From Luzula sylvatica (lineage: Eukaryota > Streptophyta > Magnoliopsida > Poales > Juncaceae), in NCBI GenBank assembly GCA_946800325.1, contig OX326956.1:14487167-14551166 (forward strand): a stretch of 64,000 bases of DNA, in the 5' to 3' direction. Each line of letters starts with the position of its first letter. The stretch's first letter is position 1. Below the pieces are notes generated by a model. It saw only the letters and a program-made list of their open reading frames with translations. It ran no database searches and had not been told where the DNA came from. Both the position numbers and the translations under genes were made by a program. Of this stretch, positions 1 to 12,599 are shown piece after piece.

Positions 1-1035
1 AAAATATACTATTGAATCCAACATGTTAACGTGGCTAAAATTAAGAATAAAATAATATATTTTCAACAGTATATTATTTTTTATACAAAAATATATTTTG
101 CTAATTTTAATAGTATATTTTGGACCTTGGATTCTTTTTGTGGATTCTTTTTAGCATATATATATAATTCATTTAATATTATAGATCATGAATTTTTATA
201 AATAATGAAACAATGGATTTTTGTTTGCATAATTTTGAAATACTTTTAATCAAACAACTAGCATTAGCATGTATTGTATAATACATGTATTTTATATATT
301 CATGGATATCAAAATACCCCAAATCAAACAACATGCCAATAGTAAATTTGGAATCATGCATATTTTGGGCTGGATCCTCAGGCCCAGCAAATACAAGTTT
401 TCTTTTGGATCTTATTTAAATAAAAAGACCGAGACTGGACATGAATCTCATTGGCTTCGTTATAATAACTCAATAATGGAGTACGAAAACTTCCAAGTCA
501 ACTAATTCATGAGCCCTTCAGGTTCCTCTACGCCTTTTAATTCATTGGCCGAGCACTCAAATTTAATTTCCACTGACTTCAATGGTTCAATAAACTAACA
601 CCAATAATTCATACAAATTAATCAATAAATTCTGCCAATAATTTGTAAAAATTAATCAATTATTACCATTTTGAACCATTCATAGCTTGGATCTCCTGTA
701 AAGAACGGCGATTCTTAATCAAATTACATATTACCACAAATTACAACTGTATTCTTGTCGAAGGAATGTATCTTTTTCTTCTAAGGACCAATAATAAGGA
801 AGTCCATACAAAATTAATAACTCAATTATTTGAAGTCCTAACGTGTAAATAGTTTGCTTTGAACCATAATTATTGTGAAGTAAACAATTTAAAAAAAAAA
901 ATTAGGTCCCTTGACCAAGGAATTGATCATATATTAGTAATCATCCATCTCTTCCTATATAAAGCTTTGAAGGAGACACATTTAATTCATACTAAGCAAA
1001 CAAAAGAAAAAAAAAACTTCACTACCAAAATCAAA
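1..1035. other. Upstream intergenic region of the HAK gene
   Basis: AT-rich sequence with no coding region that I can support. The last ~100 bases hold the probable core promoter and 5' leader of the potassium transporter that follows. No terminal repeat or transposon end was recognised. Confidence 0.5.
956..963 (+). promoter_or_regulatory. TATA box of the HAK gene
   Basis: TATATAAA lies 73 bases upstream of the chosen ATG at 1036. This spacing fits a plant TATA box with a leader of about 40-50 bases. The leader is A-rich with no upstream ATG between box and start, which supports the start choice. Confidence 0.6.
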
Positions 1036-4000
1036 ATGCCCATAGATGTCGACCAAACGGAGACGGCGGACACAAGAACAGGGGCAAGGAAAAGAGTGGA
1101 TAGGTCAGACTCATTGCTACGCGAAGCTGACAAGGTCGAAGCCGCTACGTATCACGGCGCCGAGGTATATAACACATTTATGATTCTTCATCCTCTTATA
1201 GCTTATATCATGTCAAAGTTACTTCCATAAAACATATTTTTTCTAATATGATTATTTATCTTTTTGACAGTAATATACTTATATGGTGTTTTTGTGTCAT
1301 ACCCTAATATTTGGTTATTTATTTATATGTGTATGTGTATGTGTATTTGTATTTGTATTTATCTGTTTCCTTTTGCTAGGATGATTGGGTGAGGACGTTA
1401 AGGCTGGCGTTTCAGTGTATAGGCGTGATATACGGCGATATCGGTACATCACCTCTATATGTGTATGCAAGTACATTCACTAAAGGTATCCAACATGACG
1501 ACGACATTTTGGGGGTTTTATCTCTCATTATCTACAGTCTTCTTCTTCTTCCTATGGCCAAGTACGTCTTTATTGTTCTCTGGGCTAATGATAATGGCGA
1601 TGGTACGTTTTCCTTACATAACGAACAAATTCATTTTTTGTTCTTTCTTTTCTTACGAACGAGAATAGAAGGAGGAATAATAACGGTTTATATTTTAGGG
1701 GGCACATTTGCACTATACTCGTATATATCAAGGTACGCGAAGATAACCTTGGTGCCGAACCAGCAGGCTGAGGATGTTATCGTCTCCAACTACCATTTGG
1801 AAAGAATTTCACCTGAACTTAAAAGAGCACATTGGCTAAAGAAAAAGCTAGAGAGTAGTACAATGGCCAAGGTCATGATTTTCACTCTAACCATTCTCGC
1901 AACATCCATGGTGATTGGTGACGGGGTCTTGACGCCTGTTATCTCCGGTACGATTTTACGATATAAATTTGTACAAAACTTATTTTACCATGTCAAATAA
2001 TATTATAATTGGTTTTTCGTGTTTTCCGTAGTTGTATCCGCCGTAGCTGGTCTGAAAGAGAAAGCGCCTTCTTTGACGACAAGTATGAAATACAGAACAA
2101 AAACATGCATAGTTTAATCTTTCTTCATCTAATATTTGTGAATAGCTTTTTTTAATATGCTTTTCTTTTCTTTTTGAACGTGCGGAACAGGTCAAATCGA
2201 TTGGATTTCTGTAGTCATATTAGTAGTACTATTTTCAGTTCAATGTTTCGGCACAGATAAAGTCGGGTACTCCTTTGCTCCTATCGTCTCCATATGGTTT
2301 ATCTTTATTGGAGGAATTGGGCTTTACAATCTCATCCATTATGATATTGGAGTTCTGCGTGCATTTAATCCGATGTACATCGTCGACTACTTTAAGAGAA
2401 ATGGAAAGGAAGGGTGGGTATCCCTCGGTGGCATTCTCTTGTGCTTCACAGGTACTGTATATAGGAATTTTGATAAAATTTTAGTATAAATTAGGGTTTG
2501 TGATTTCTAATATTTTGCTATAAATGATACTTCCATAACTAAAAGCATTTTTTGAGTGTAGGAACTGAGGCTATGTTTGCTGATCTGGGACATTTTAACG
2601 TTCGAGCCGTTCAGGTAATGGCCATAGTTATAGTTTAATTCTACTCAATGGAGAATTATATATGTGCTATATATTGAATTTGGGAGAATTTACTAAAGGA
2701 TCATGAACATATGAATATTGGTTAAATTTCAGATTAGCTTTTGCTCTGCTTTATTTCCTGCCGTGTCACTGGCGTATATAGGACAAGCTGCTTACCTTAG
2801 GAAGAACCCCGAAATGGTTCTCGATACTTTCTACAAATCTATCCCTAGTAAGAACGACAATGCACATGTATTTAAAAAAAAAACACAATCCTAAATACAA
2901 GTTTTTTTTGTTGCTCAGGTCCATTGTTCTGGCCAACATTCATAGTAGCGGTTGCAGCAGCGATTATTGCGAGCCAGGCCATGATTTCAGCTGCGTTTGC
3001 AATCATATCGCAGTCGCAAACTCTAGGTTGCTTCCCTAGGGTTAAAGTAATTCACACTTCAAAGATATACGAAGGCCAAGTATACATCCCCGAAGTGAAC
3101 TTCGCGCTTGGGCTTGCGTGTGTCATTGTTACTTTTCTATTCAAGGACACAACCAAGATTGGGAATGCATATGGTGAGTTATTTCCCCCCATTTGAAATA
3201 GATAAATCAATAGATTTTAGCATACAATCAATAGAAATTATAACACAAGGTACTTTTTCTTATATGCAGGAATAGCAGTTACCTCGGTCATGACGATCAC
3301 GACAATTTTGTTAACGATAGTGATGCTTCTTGTATGGAAATTATCAATCTGGTGGATCATATTGTTCTTTCTTGTCTTCGGCGTATCGGAGTTCCTATAT
3401 CTCTCCTCCGTCCTTTATAAGTTTGTCGAAGGAGGATACTTCCCTCTAGCAGTGTCTCTCGTATTAATGATAATGATGGGTATTTGGCATTACGTATACG
3501 TGAACAAATATTGGTACGAGTTGAACCACGTAGTTTCGAGCGATAAACTACAAGTATTGGCTACGAAACACACCTTGGGAAGAATACCGGGGGTAGGGTT
3601 TCTATATTCCGAGCTAGTTCAAGGCATCCCTCCAATATTTTCGCACGTAATAGAAAAAATACCCTATGTTCATTCTATTATTGTTTGTGTCTCGATAAAA
3701 CACTTACCAATTCCTCGTGTCGAAAGCGAGGAGCGGTTTCTTTTTAGACAAGTAGAACCGAAAGAGTATAGGATGTTTCGTTGTGTGGCCAGATATGGAT
3801 ATAATGATGCCAAAGAGGATGCCAAGGTTTTTTCGAATTCTTTGATGGAAGGACTTCAGAAATACGTAAACGACGAAAACTTGTTTGTACGAGAAGAAAA
3901 GCGAAATAACCAGACCAATAACGAGGTTTCAGGAGTTGTGAATTTAAGTGAAATAGATCCGTTGATCATACAACAGGAATTTGAGAACGGGGTGGTGTAC

Positions 4001-4168
4001 TTGCTGGGAGAGGCTGAGGTGGTGGCAGAGCAGAAGTCCAATATTTTCAAGAAGTTCGTGGTGAATTATGTCTATAATTTTCTCAAGAAGAACTTTAGAC
4101 AAGCTGGTGAGGTCTTGTTGATCCCGCGAAACCAAATTCTCAAAGTGGGGATGACTTATGAAATCTAA
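1036..4168 (+). CDS. HAK5-like: HAK/KUP/KT potassium transporter, HAK5-like (cluster I)
   Basis: Plasma-membrane K+ (H+-coupled) uptake carrier. My splice model has nine exons: 1036-1164, 1380-1602, 1699-1947, 2032-2082, 2191-2451, 2562-2614, 2733-2847, 2919-3173, 3270-4168. All junctions are GT-AG and phases agree, giving 744 aa, usual for the family. The family signature GDIGTSPLYVY lies just after exon 2 begins. Other conserved blocks are VIGDGVLTP, FGTDKVGYSFAPI, TGTEAMFADLGHF, IASQAMISAAFAI and KFVEGGYFPL. About ten hydrophobic segments precede a long cytosolic C-terminus with the cluster I blocks PRVESEERFLFRQ and VEPKEYRMFRCVARYGY, ending VGMTYEI. No frameshift or stop was seen. Membership of the high-affinity HAK5 group is inferred from these blocks; the family assignment is near certain. 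A TATA box lies at 956. Confidence 0.95.
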
Positions 4169-4440
4169 GGCTATTATCTCGTGTTTATGTGGATTTATTA
4201 TTGTTCGTGTGTGTGTGTGTGTGTTGTATGCTGGTTTGTGTGTTTTATGTGTGTGGTTTGTGTGTTTTATGTGTACGATGCAGACTTGCAGCGCAAGCTC
4301 CACGTTGATGGGGACCAAATCCTTAATTTGTAACTTTTTAACATTGATTTGAAGTTTATGGCAACTCAGTTTCCTTAATTTTGATTGTTTTTTTCATATA
4401 TTAATTAAGTTTACAATATTGGTAAGAGTGTTGATTTTTT
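4169..4440 (+). other. HAK 3' flank with GT-rich microsatellite
   Basis: Presumed 3' UTR and flank. From about 4205 to 4275 it contains short GT/TGTG runs (a degenerate dinucleotide microsatellite). No gene is seen. The satellite array starts soon after. Confidence 0.5.
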
Positions 4441-7400
4441 TACTACACATTTTTTTATCAAATTTTACAAATACTAATGAACTTAGAAATCTATCCATGC
4501 CATAGAGATTTCGAATAACGTATTTTGAAATCGTTTACATCGAAAGTTTTTTAACACAATTTTTCACCAAATTGTACAACCACATTACCAAAATTATTTT
4601 TTCATTCCAGGCAACTTTCAAAATATGTTTAGGCCTTGTTGAATTCATAACATGTTTTGCAGATCGCGTGAATCGAATCTAATACTACACAACTTATTAC
4701 CAAAATATACATACACTACGAAAGTTAGCTTTTCGGTAAAGCAGTCTGAGATAGCTATTTAGACCTTGGGGAGTCCAATAACGTGTTTTGAGATCGTTTA
4801 CTTCGAAAAATTTACTATAAATTTTTTTACCAAATTGTACAAACATTACAAAATTTAGTTTTCGTTACAGGTCATCTTGACAATCTATTTAGACTTAGGG
4901 GATTCCAAATGAGGTGTTTTTAGATCGAGTGTATCGAATCTTTTAGTACACAACTTTTCACCAAATTGTACAAACACTAAAAAGTTTTCATTTTCGATTC
5001 ATAGCAATCTTTTACGTTTTAAGAGATACAAATAACGTGATTTTGAGATCGCTTGTATCAAATTTTGTACTACACAACGTTTTACCAAATTTTACAAACA
5101 CTATGAAAATTCATTTTTCTTATGGCAGGATAAGAAATCTATTTAGGGATTGGGGAGTCCAAATATAACATGTTTTGAGATAGTTTACATCAAAAAAATT
5201 CCAACACAACTTTTCACCAAATTGAACAAACATTACATTTTTTTGTTTTTTCGCTCTAGCCAGTCTTGAAAATCTGTTTAGACCTTGCGGAGTCCAAATA
5301 ACATGTTTTGAGATGGTTTACTTCGAAAGTTTTATTATACAAGTTTTCACTAAATTGTACAAACATTAAATAAAATTGTTTTCGCTGTAGGCAGTCTTGA
5401 TAATCTATTTAGGATTTGAGGAGTCTAAATAACGTGTTTTTGAGATGTTTTGGATCGAATCTTTTACTAAGTAACTTTTCACCAAATTGTCTAAACACTA
5501 AGAAAATTTGTTTTTCGATTCATGGCAATCTTTTTTTGCTTTGAGAAGTTCAAATAACGTGTTTTTGAGATCGTTTGTATCGAATCTTTTACCACATAAC
5601 TTTTCCCCGATTTTTTCAAACACTAAGTAAGTTTGTTTTTCGATTCATAACCATTTTTTATGCTTTGAGGAGTCCAAATAACGGTTTTTTGAGGTGGGCT
5701 GGATCGAATCTTTTATTACGTAAATTTTCATCAAATTTTACACACACTAAGAAAATTTGGTTTTAGATTGATAGCAATATTTTTAAGCTTTGAAGAGTCC
5801 AAATAACGTGTTTTTCAGATTGTTTGGATCGAATTTTTATTACGTAACTTTTAACCAAATTGTACAAACACTAAGAAAGTTCGTTTTTTGATTCATAGCA
5901 ATCTTTTTATGATTTGAGGAGTCCAAATAACGTGTTTTTGAGATCTTTCGGATCGAATCTTTTACTATGTAACTTGTCCCAAAATTATACAAACACTTGA
6001 AAAGTTTGTTTTTTCGATCATAGCAATCTTTTTATGATTTGAGGAGTCCAGAAACGTGATTTTGAGATTGTTTGGATCGAATCTTGTATTTCGTAACTTT
6101 TCACCAAATTTTACAAACACAAAAAAAGTTTTTTTTTCGATTCATCGCAATCTTTTTAAGCTTTGAGGAGTCCAAATAACATGTTTTTGAGATTACTTGC
6201 ATCGAATCTTTTATGACGTAACTCTTAACCAAATTGGATAAACACTAAGAAAGTTTGGTTTTCGATTCATTGAAAACTTTTTACGATATGAGAAGTCCAA
6301 ATAACGTGTTTTTGAGATCTTTTGGATCGAATCTTTTACTACGTAACTTTTCACCAAATTGTACAAGCACAAAAAAGTTTTCTTTACGATTCATAGCAAT
6401 ATTTTTACAATCCGAGGACTCCAAATAACGTGTTTTAAGATCGTTTGTATCAAATCTTTTATTACGTAACTCTTTGCCAACTTTAACAAACACTAAGAAA
6501 GTTTGTTTTTCGATTCATAAAAATCTTTTTACTATCCGAGGAGTCCAACTAACGTGTTTTTGAGATCTTTTGAATCGAATCTTTTATTTCGTAACATTTC
6601 ACCAAATTGTGCAAACACTAAGAAAGTTTGTATTTCGATTCATAACAAACATTTTAAGCTTTGAGGAGTCCAAATAACGTGTTTCTGACATCTTTTGGAT
6701 CGAGTCTTTTACTACGAAACGGTTTCATCAAATTATACAAACACTAAGAAAGTTTGTTTTTTTATTTGCATCAATCTTTTTAAGCTTTGAGGAGTCGAAA
6801 TAACGTGTTTCTTAGATCTTTTGGATCGAATCTTTTACTACGTAACATTTCACCAAATTCTACAAACACTAAGAAAGTTTGTTTTTTGATTCATTGCAAT
6901 CGTTTTAAGCTTTGAGGAGTCCAAATAAAGTGTTTTTGACATTTTTTGGATTGAATGTTTTACTACGAAACTCTTCACCAAATTTTACAAACATTAAGAA
7001 AGTTTGTTTTTCGATTCATAGAAATCTTTTTACGATCCGAGGAGTCCAAATAACGTGTTTTTGAGATCTTTTGGATCGAATCTTTTATTTCATAAATTTT
7101 CACCAAATTGTGCAAACACTAAAAAAGTTTGTATTTCGATTCATAACAATCTTTTTAAGCTTTGAGGAGTCCAAATAACGTGTTTCTGAGATCTTTTGGA
7201 TTGAATCTATTACTATCTAACATTTCACCAAATTATACAAACACTAAGAAAGTTTATTTTTTGATTCATAGCAATCGTATTAAGGTTTGAGGAGTGCAAA
7301 TAAGGTGTTTTTGAGATCTTTTGGATCGAATCATTCAGTACGAAACATTTCACCAAATTTTACAAACATTAAGAAAGTTTGTTTTTCGATTCATAGAAAT

Positions 7401-7686
7401 CTTTTTACGATTCGAGGAGTCCAAATAACGTGTTTTTGAGCTCTTTTGGATCGAATCTTTTATTTCGTAACTTATATTGTTTGGATCAAATATTTTATTA
7501 CATAACTTTTCACCAAATTGTACAAACACTAAGAAAGATTGTTTTTCGATTCATATCAATCTTTTTAAGATTTGAGGAATCCAAATAATGTGTTTTTGAG
7601 ATTGTTTGGATCGAATCTTTTATTACGTTACTTTTCACAAAATTATACATACACTAAGAAAGTTTGTTTTTTGATTCATAGCAATC
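4440..7686. repeat. ~125-bp tandem satellite, first block
   Basis: Head-to-tail monomers carry the landmark GAGGAGTCCAAATAACGTG, for example at 5916, 6041, 6165, 6290 and 6414, spaced 124-125 bases. Each continues through GATCGAATCTTTTA, TTTTCACCAAATT and ACAAACACTAAGAAAG. Monomers from 4440 to about 5500 are clearly more diverged than those after 6500, as expected at the old edge of an array. Chance ORFs on both strands are by-products of the repeat. The block is cut at 7686 by the solo LTR and resumes after it. Confidence 0.93.
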
Positions 7687-7691
7687 GTTTG

Positions 7692-9369
7692 TGTTGTTTA
7701 ATTTAGACCTAGAGGGGGGTGAATAGGAAGTCCTACGGTCCAATTTTCGCGGTAATGGATACAATTACAATTTTGTGCGGAAGCGTAAATAAATTAGAGA
7801 AAGAAATACAATACCGAAACAAATAACACGCGATATTTGTTTACGGAGTTCGGTAGGTGGTTGCTTTGTAGCTTTAACTCACCGGCTACTTGCTCAATCG
7901 ACCGACTCGATTGATTGCAAGTACCTACGTCTCCGGGGTTCCCTTGCGCCTTTTCGGCTTTCGATTGAATACCCAACTCAAACAATTACAAGGTTTGCCT
8001 TGATCGATTTACACGAATTTATCGATCAATGGCGGGCTTTACAATTAGTAACTAGCCTATTACAATTTACTACTAACGAACTAGCTAGTCGTGATCGGTC
8101 ACGCAAGTTGGGTGGATTCGAAATTGGATCTAATAATCTCTAAGAATGTTTAGATGATTAAGCTCAAGATTTAAAGCTAGGATTCTCTCTTTTGATTGGG
8201 AAAATATATTGGTTGAGATCATGTGAGAGAATGAGGGAAGGGTTCTATTTATAGAACACATAGACCCTTCCCTTAATATGTTTTTTCTGCATAGTCCGTT
8301 ATAACTGGCCTGAGGTCCGTTACAATGGACTCAAAGTCAAACTAGCCGTTTACAGGCAATATATTCGAAAATTTCATAGTCCGTTATAACTGAGTTTAGG
8401 TCCGTTATAACCGACATTTTACTTTGATCAGATTTATTCTATAGTCCGTTATAACTGAGTTTAGGTCCGTTATAACCGACCTACTCCGTTACAACTGAGT
8501 TTATGTCCGTTATAACCGACATCGTACTGTGATCAGATTTATTCTATAGTCTGTTATAACTGAGTTTAGGTCCGTTATAACCGACCTACTCCGTTACAAC
8601 TGAGTTTAGGTCCGTTATAACCGACATCTTACTGTGACTTCACTTCAGATTTATTCTATGGTTCCGTTATAACTGAGACTCTTCCGTTATAACGGTTAGT
8701 ATATGTCCGTTACAACGGATTGGTGATTCCGTTGCAACGGATGATTGGTTATTCTGAAGTGAGTTCACAAGTCCGTTATAACCGAGTGTAGGTCCGTTAT
8801 AACTGACATACTCCGTTATAACTGACATGAGGTCCGTTATAACGGACATGCTCTTATTAACACGGTTACTGTAAGTCCGTTATAACTGACATGAGTTCTG
8901 TTATAACTGACAGGATGTCCGTTACAACGGACATGTAGTCCGTTATAACTGACATGCTATTTTTAACCATATTTATGTATGTCCGTTATAACTGACCCGA
9001 GGTCCGTTATAACCGACATGCTTCTGAAAATTTGTTTTGTTATTTCATCATTTTAATGGATTTCGAATATATTTCTTTGACTAATCTTGAGCTTAATAAT
9101 ACATAAACAAGTTTAGGGATACCTATTAGTTGTTTTGGTGATTTATGTGATACCCCAACTTGCGAAATCTTCGATGTCATGATGTCTTCACTTGATCATG
9201 CGTTTTCGTGCCATCGTTTCTTCACCGTCTTGACTTCCGACGTCTTGATTCTTCTTTTGATCCTTTTGTGGGTTACGTATTCTATTTCTATAAATGTCAC
9301 TCCCACATATAGATTAGTGATATCGATATTATTTTGAGATAATCAAACCCTAGGAAATTTGAACCAACA
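7692..9369 (-). mobile_element. Solo LTR of an LTR retrotransposon, inserted in the satellite
   Basis: 1678 bp. The ends are TGTTG...CAACA. A perfect 5-bp target duplication GTTTG flanks it (7687-7691 and 9370-9374), and removing the insert restores a normal satellite monomer. No gag-pol is present, so this is a solo LTR left by LTR-LTR recombination. I infer minus orientation: read that way a CTATAAATAGAAC TATA-like block lies near 8240-8254, downstream of a palindrome array (U3), and the segment complementary to the GGGGGGTGAATAGG stretch lies near the U5 end. A truncated relative lies at 51360-52355. Superfamily (probably Ty1-copia) is inferred only. Confidence 0.88.
8294..9019. repeat. 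Array of TCCGTTATAACGGA-type palindromes in the solo LTR U3
   Basis: More than twenty copies of a 14-bp palindrome and its half-site variants (TCCGTTATAACTGA, TCCGTTATAACCGA, TCCGTTACAACGGA) at irregular 10-40 base spacing. The unmutated form is perfectly self-complementary and places two AACGG/CCGTT cores back to back. AACGG is the core bound by animal c-Myb and plant three-repeat MYB proteins (MSA element). Use as an enhancer is inference. Confidence 0.85.
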
Positions 9370-10533
9370 GTTTGAAACTTTGAGGAGTGCAAATAAGGTG
9401 TTTTTGAGATCCTTTGGATCGAATCTTTTACTACGAACTTTTCACCAACTTTTACAAACATTAAGAAAGTTTGTTTTTCGATTCATAGAAATCTTTTTAC
9501 GATCCGAGGAGTCCAAATAACGTGTTTATGATATCTTTTGGACCGAATCTTTTATTACGTAACTTTTCACCAAATTGTGCAAACACTAAGAAAGTTTGTA
9601 CTTTGATTCATAACAATCTTTTTAAGCTTTGAGGAGTCCAAAAAACGCAACGTGTCTCTGAGATCTTTTGGATTGAATCTTTTACTACGTAACATTTCAC
9701 CAAATTATACAAACATTAAGAAAGTTTGTTTTTTGATTCATAGCAATCATTTTAAGCTTTGAGGAGTCCAAATAGGGTATTTTTGAGATCTTTTGGATCG
9801 AATATTTTACTATGAAACCCTTCACCTAATTTTACAAACACTAAGAAAGTTTGTTTTTCGATTCATAGAATTTTTTTTACGATGTGATCAGGAGTCCAAA
9901 TAACGTGTTTTTAGATCTTTTCGATCGAATCTTTTGCAACGTGACTTTTCACAAAATTTTACAAACACTAAGAAATGTTGTTTTTCGATTCTTGTCCAGA
10001 AACGTAATTTATAGATTGTTTGGATCAAATATTTTATTACGTAACTTTTCACCAAATTGTACAAACACTAAGAAAGATTATTTTTCGATTCATATCAATC
10101 TTTTTAAGCATTGAGGGGAACAAATAACGTGTTTTGAGATTGTTTGGATGGAATCTTTTATTACGTTACTTTTCACAAAATTATACAAACACAAAGAAAG
10201 TTTGTTTTTTTATTCATAGCAATCGTTTGAAACTTTGAGAAGTGCAAATAAGGTGTTTTTGAGATCTTTTGGATCGAATCTTTTACTACGAAACTTTTTA
10301 CCAAATTTTACAAACATTAAGAAAGTTTGTTTTTCGATTCATAGAAATCTTTTTATGATCCGAGAAGTCCAAATAACGTGTTTATGAGATCTTTTGGACC
10401 GAATCTTTTATTACGTAACTTTTCACCAAATTGTGCAAACACTAAGAAAGTTTGTATTTCGATTCATAACAATCTTTTAAAGCTTTGAGGAGTCCAAATA
10501 ATGTGTTTTTGAGATCTTTTGGATTGAATCTTT
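9370..10533. repeat. ~125-bp satellite, second block
   Basis: Continuation of the satellite after the solo LTR, in the same orientation. It includes monomers of the three subtypes described for 19058-20826 plus a shortened one near 9985-10010 (TTGTCCAGAAACG). It is cut at 10533 by the copia element, whose target duplication TCTTT lies inside a monomer. Confidence 0.92.
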
Positions 10534-11484
10534 TGTTGGGTATCGGCGTCACTACCGAGCCCCGCGCAGCGGATTGAGAGGCCCGGTCCGACCCGATCCC
10601 GAGGACCACGTCAACGACCCGAAAGTACGAATCATGAAATGCATCTAACCTATGAAATTAACGCTTAATTCATAGAGAATCATACCGCGTGAAATTGATC
10701 ACGGAGACGGGTTGACTCTGTTAGCTGCTGCTTGCTTCGATTCCGGCGACACGCACGTCCCACGCCCGCGCGATTCGACACCTAATACGAAGCTCCGATT
10801 TGTCGTATACAACCGGAATTTATCCGGTGCGTCTCCGACCTTGCTCGTCCTTGCTCTCGATTGATCACAGTCGAAGATCTCAGTTGAGATCTCTCTACTC
10901 GTATCCACCTCGAGCTAACGTCTTTCGGTTGCGGCGAATTCCCCTAAAATTCCCGCAAACTTGCTCAAAACAATCTCCAATTCTCCTTCACTTGTCACAC
11001 AAGTTTCTCTCTTCTTCTCAAGAATTAGGTCTGGCAGCCAGAGAGAGAGAGGAAGAAGAATCCACAGATCTTATATTAATCTGAGAGTTAATGGTGTATT
11101 AATGAGTATCAGAAACTGCTAATCCAGAATTCGGATCACTGTGCGTCATGACGCACGATATGGTGCGTCATGACGCACAAGTCACATTTACTTGGATATA
11201 GCCGTTACACAGTGTACCGTCATGACGCACGATAACGTCCGTCATGACGCACCACCGTCATGACGCACAACTTGGTGCGTCGTGACGGTATACTCACAGA
11301 TTGGCTTTCTCAGAATTACTCTACTGTGCGTCATGACGCACAATATGGTGCGTCATGACGCACCATGTAATTTCTGCCAGATTTGCATAATCTTATTATG
11401 CATCCAATCGTTCCGACGAACACGTATGTTTGTCTACACTCATTTGTACATTCAACTAGTTGATCTGTAACTGTATTTCCTTCA
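10534..11484 (-). repeat. 3' LTR of the copia element
   Basis: 951 bp, matching 18107-19057 with a constant offset of 7573 bases. In element orientation it starts TGAAGGAAATAC, with a palindrome array at about positions 120-345. An AATATAAGATC TATA-like block follows at about 405, then a GC-richer R/U5 part ending in CCGATACCCAACA. Short ORFs inside it are not genes. Confidence 0.95.
11141..11361. promoter_or_regulatory. Palindrome array GTGCGTCATGACGCAC in the LTR U3
   Basis: Eight copies or variants of a 16-bp perfect palindrome (at 11141, 11163, then several half-variants to 11361), duplicated in the other LTR at 18714-18934. Each unit contains two overlapping TGACG motifs in opposite orientation. 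TGACG is the core recognised by plant TGA-type bZIP factors (as-1 element). The array lies upstream of the presumed LTR TATA box, the usual place of LTR enhancers. Function is inferred. Confidence 0.75.
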
Positions 11485-11495
11485 GTCTCCCACTC
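11485..11495 (-). other. Polypurine tract of the copia element
   Basis: On the minus strand GAGTGGGAGAC directly abuts the 3' LTR start TGAAGG. It is the expected plus-strand DNA primer. Confidence 0.8.
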
Positions 11496-12599
11496 AGTTC
11501 AAGATCCAACTAAAGAAAGTACTAGTGTACATCTCATGTACACATAACCTCAGAGATTGAAATTTAAGCCCGAAATAAGACAGCTCTATGTGTGACCGCG
11601 TAGGTTCGTATCAAGCAATGGTAGTGAACTTATGCCTAAGCTCACGGGCTAATGAGAGGGATCTAGGAAGAAATCCTTCATAGCTTTCCCACGTTGAAAA
11701 CGAAAATGATTGTGATCATTTATACCCATCTCGAACGGTGGTGTTTAGTTCTCTTGTTCACGATATCCGTCAATCAAAAGGCATGGTGATAGTCATCCTT
11801 ATAATTTGATTGACTAAACTTATTGTTTCGATACCGAATTGAATCAACAAATACAATCGATATTAACAATTAATATCATTGACTCTGGCCAGAGATTTCG
11901 TTGATCAATTCATCGATAGGCCTAAGGGATATCTCTTTCTCTCGAAAGGAACAATTTCTATCTTGATGACTCACATCAAATTCCGTGTTTCAGATAACAC
12001 CCGATCATAATCTCATGACCATCCTGTTACAGATAGTGGAAGATTATATCTAAGCATCATGTTACGCACGAAAAATGATCCATGATCATCTCAAGTGTGA
12101 AGAACTAAGACCCCATTCGTTACGATTCCATCTACAATGACTAAACCATGTCATGGTATCGCACTTTTGGTCAAGTCACAATATGCATAGCCTAATGCAT
12201 ATCCATATTCCCGATTTGACAAACTCTTTGTCCTATGATTAGCAAAACATAATCATCATCTCGGCGAATATGCTAGTGTACATGTTAGTCTATTATCTTA
12301 TAATAGATATACTTATCACATAAGTATCCTAATCATGACTAGGGACGTTTTTGAAATATGACTTTTGAAATGTGATGGTTTTACTTAACATGATCACGTA
12401 TCACGTAGACACTCACACAAGTCATAAATCAAGGTTCGTGTAATCAAATTACACAACCTCGCACAAGTTTTCATATAAGATAAATGCAAATGAAATATAA
12501 AATTTTTGAAAGTGCATTAGTGCATTAATATAACATAAGTCTTGGGTGATACATCGTTTACAACAAATAACTTATCATAACAACTATTGTTTTAGATAA
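11496..12599 (-). other. Non-coding 3' region of the copia element
   Basis: About 1.1 kb between the pol stop codon and the polypurine tract, without an ORF of note. No third gene (envelope-like) is visible on either strand. Confidence 0.7.

Noticed and set aside
10699..11470. ORFs of 62-94 codons in the LTR, repeated identically in the other LTR
   Set aside because: They lie wholly in the LTR repeats, overlap each other on opposite strands and show no protein family; the identity only reflects identical LTRs.
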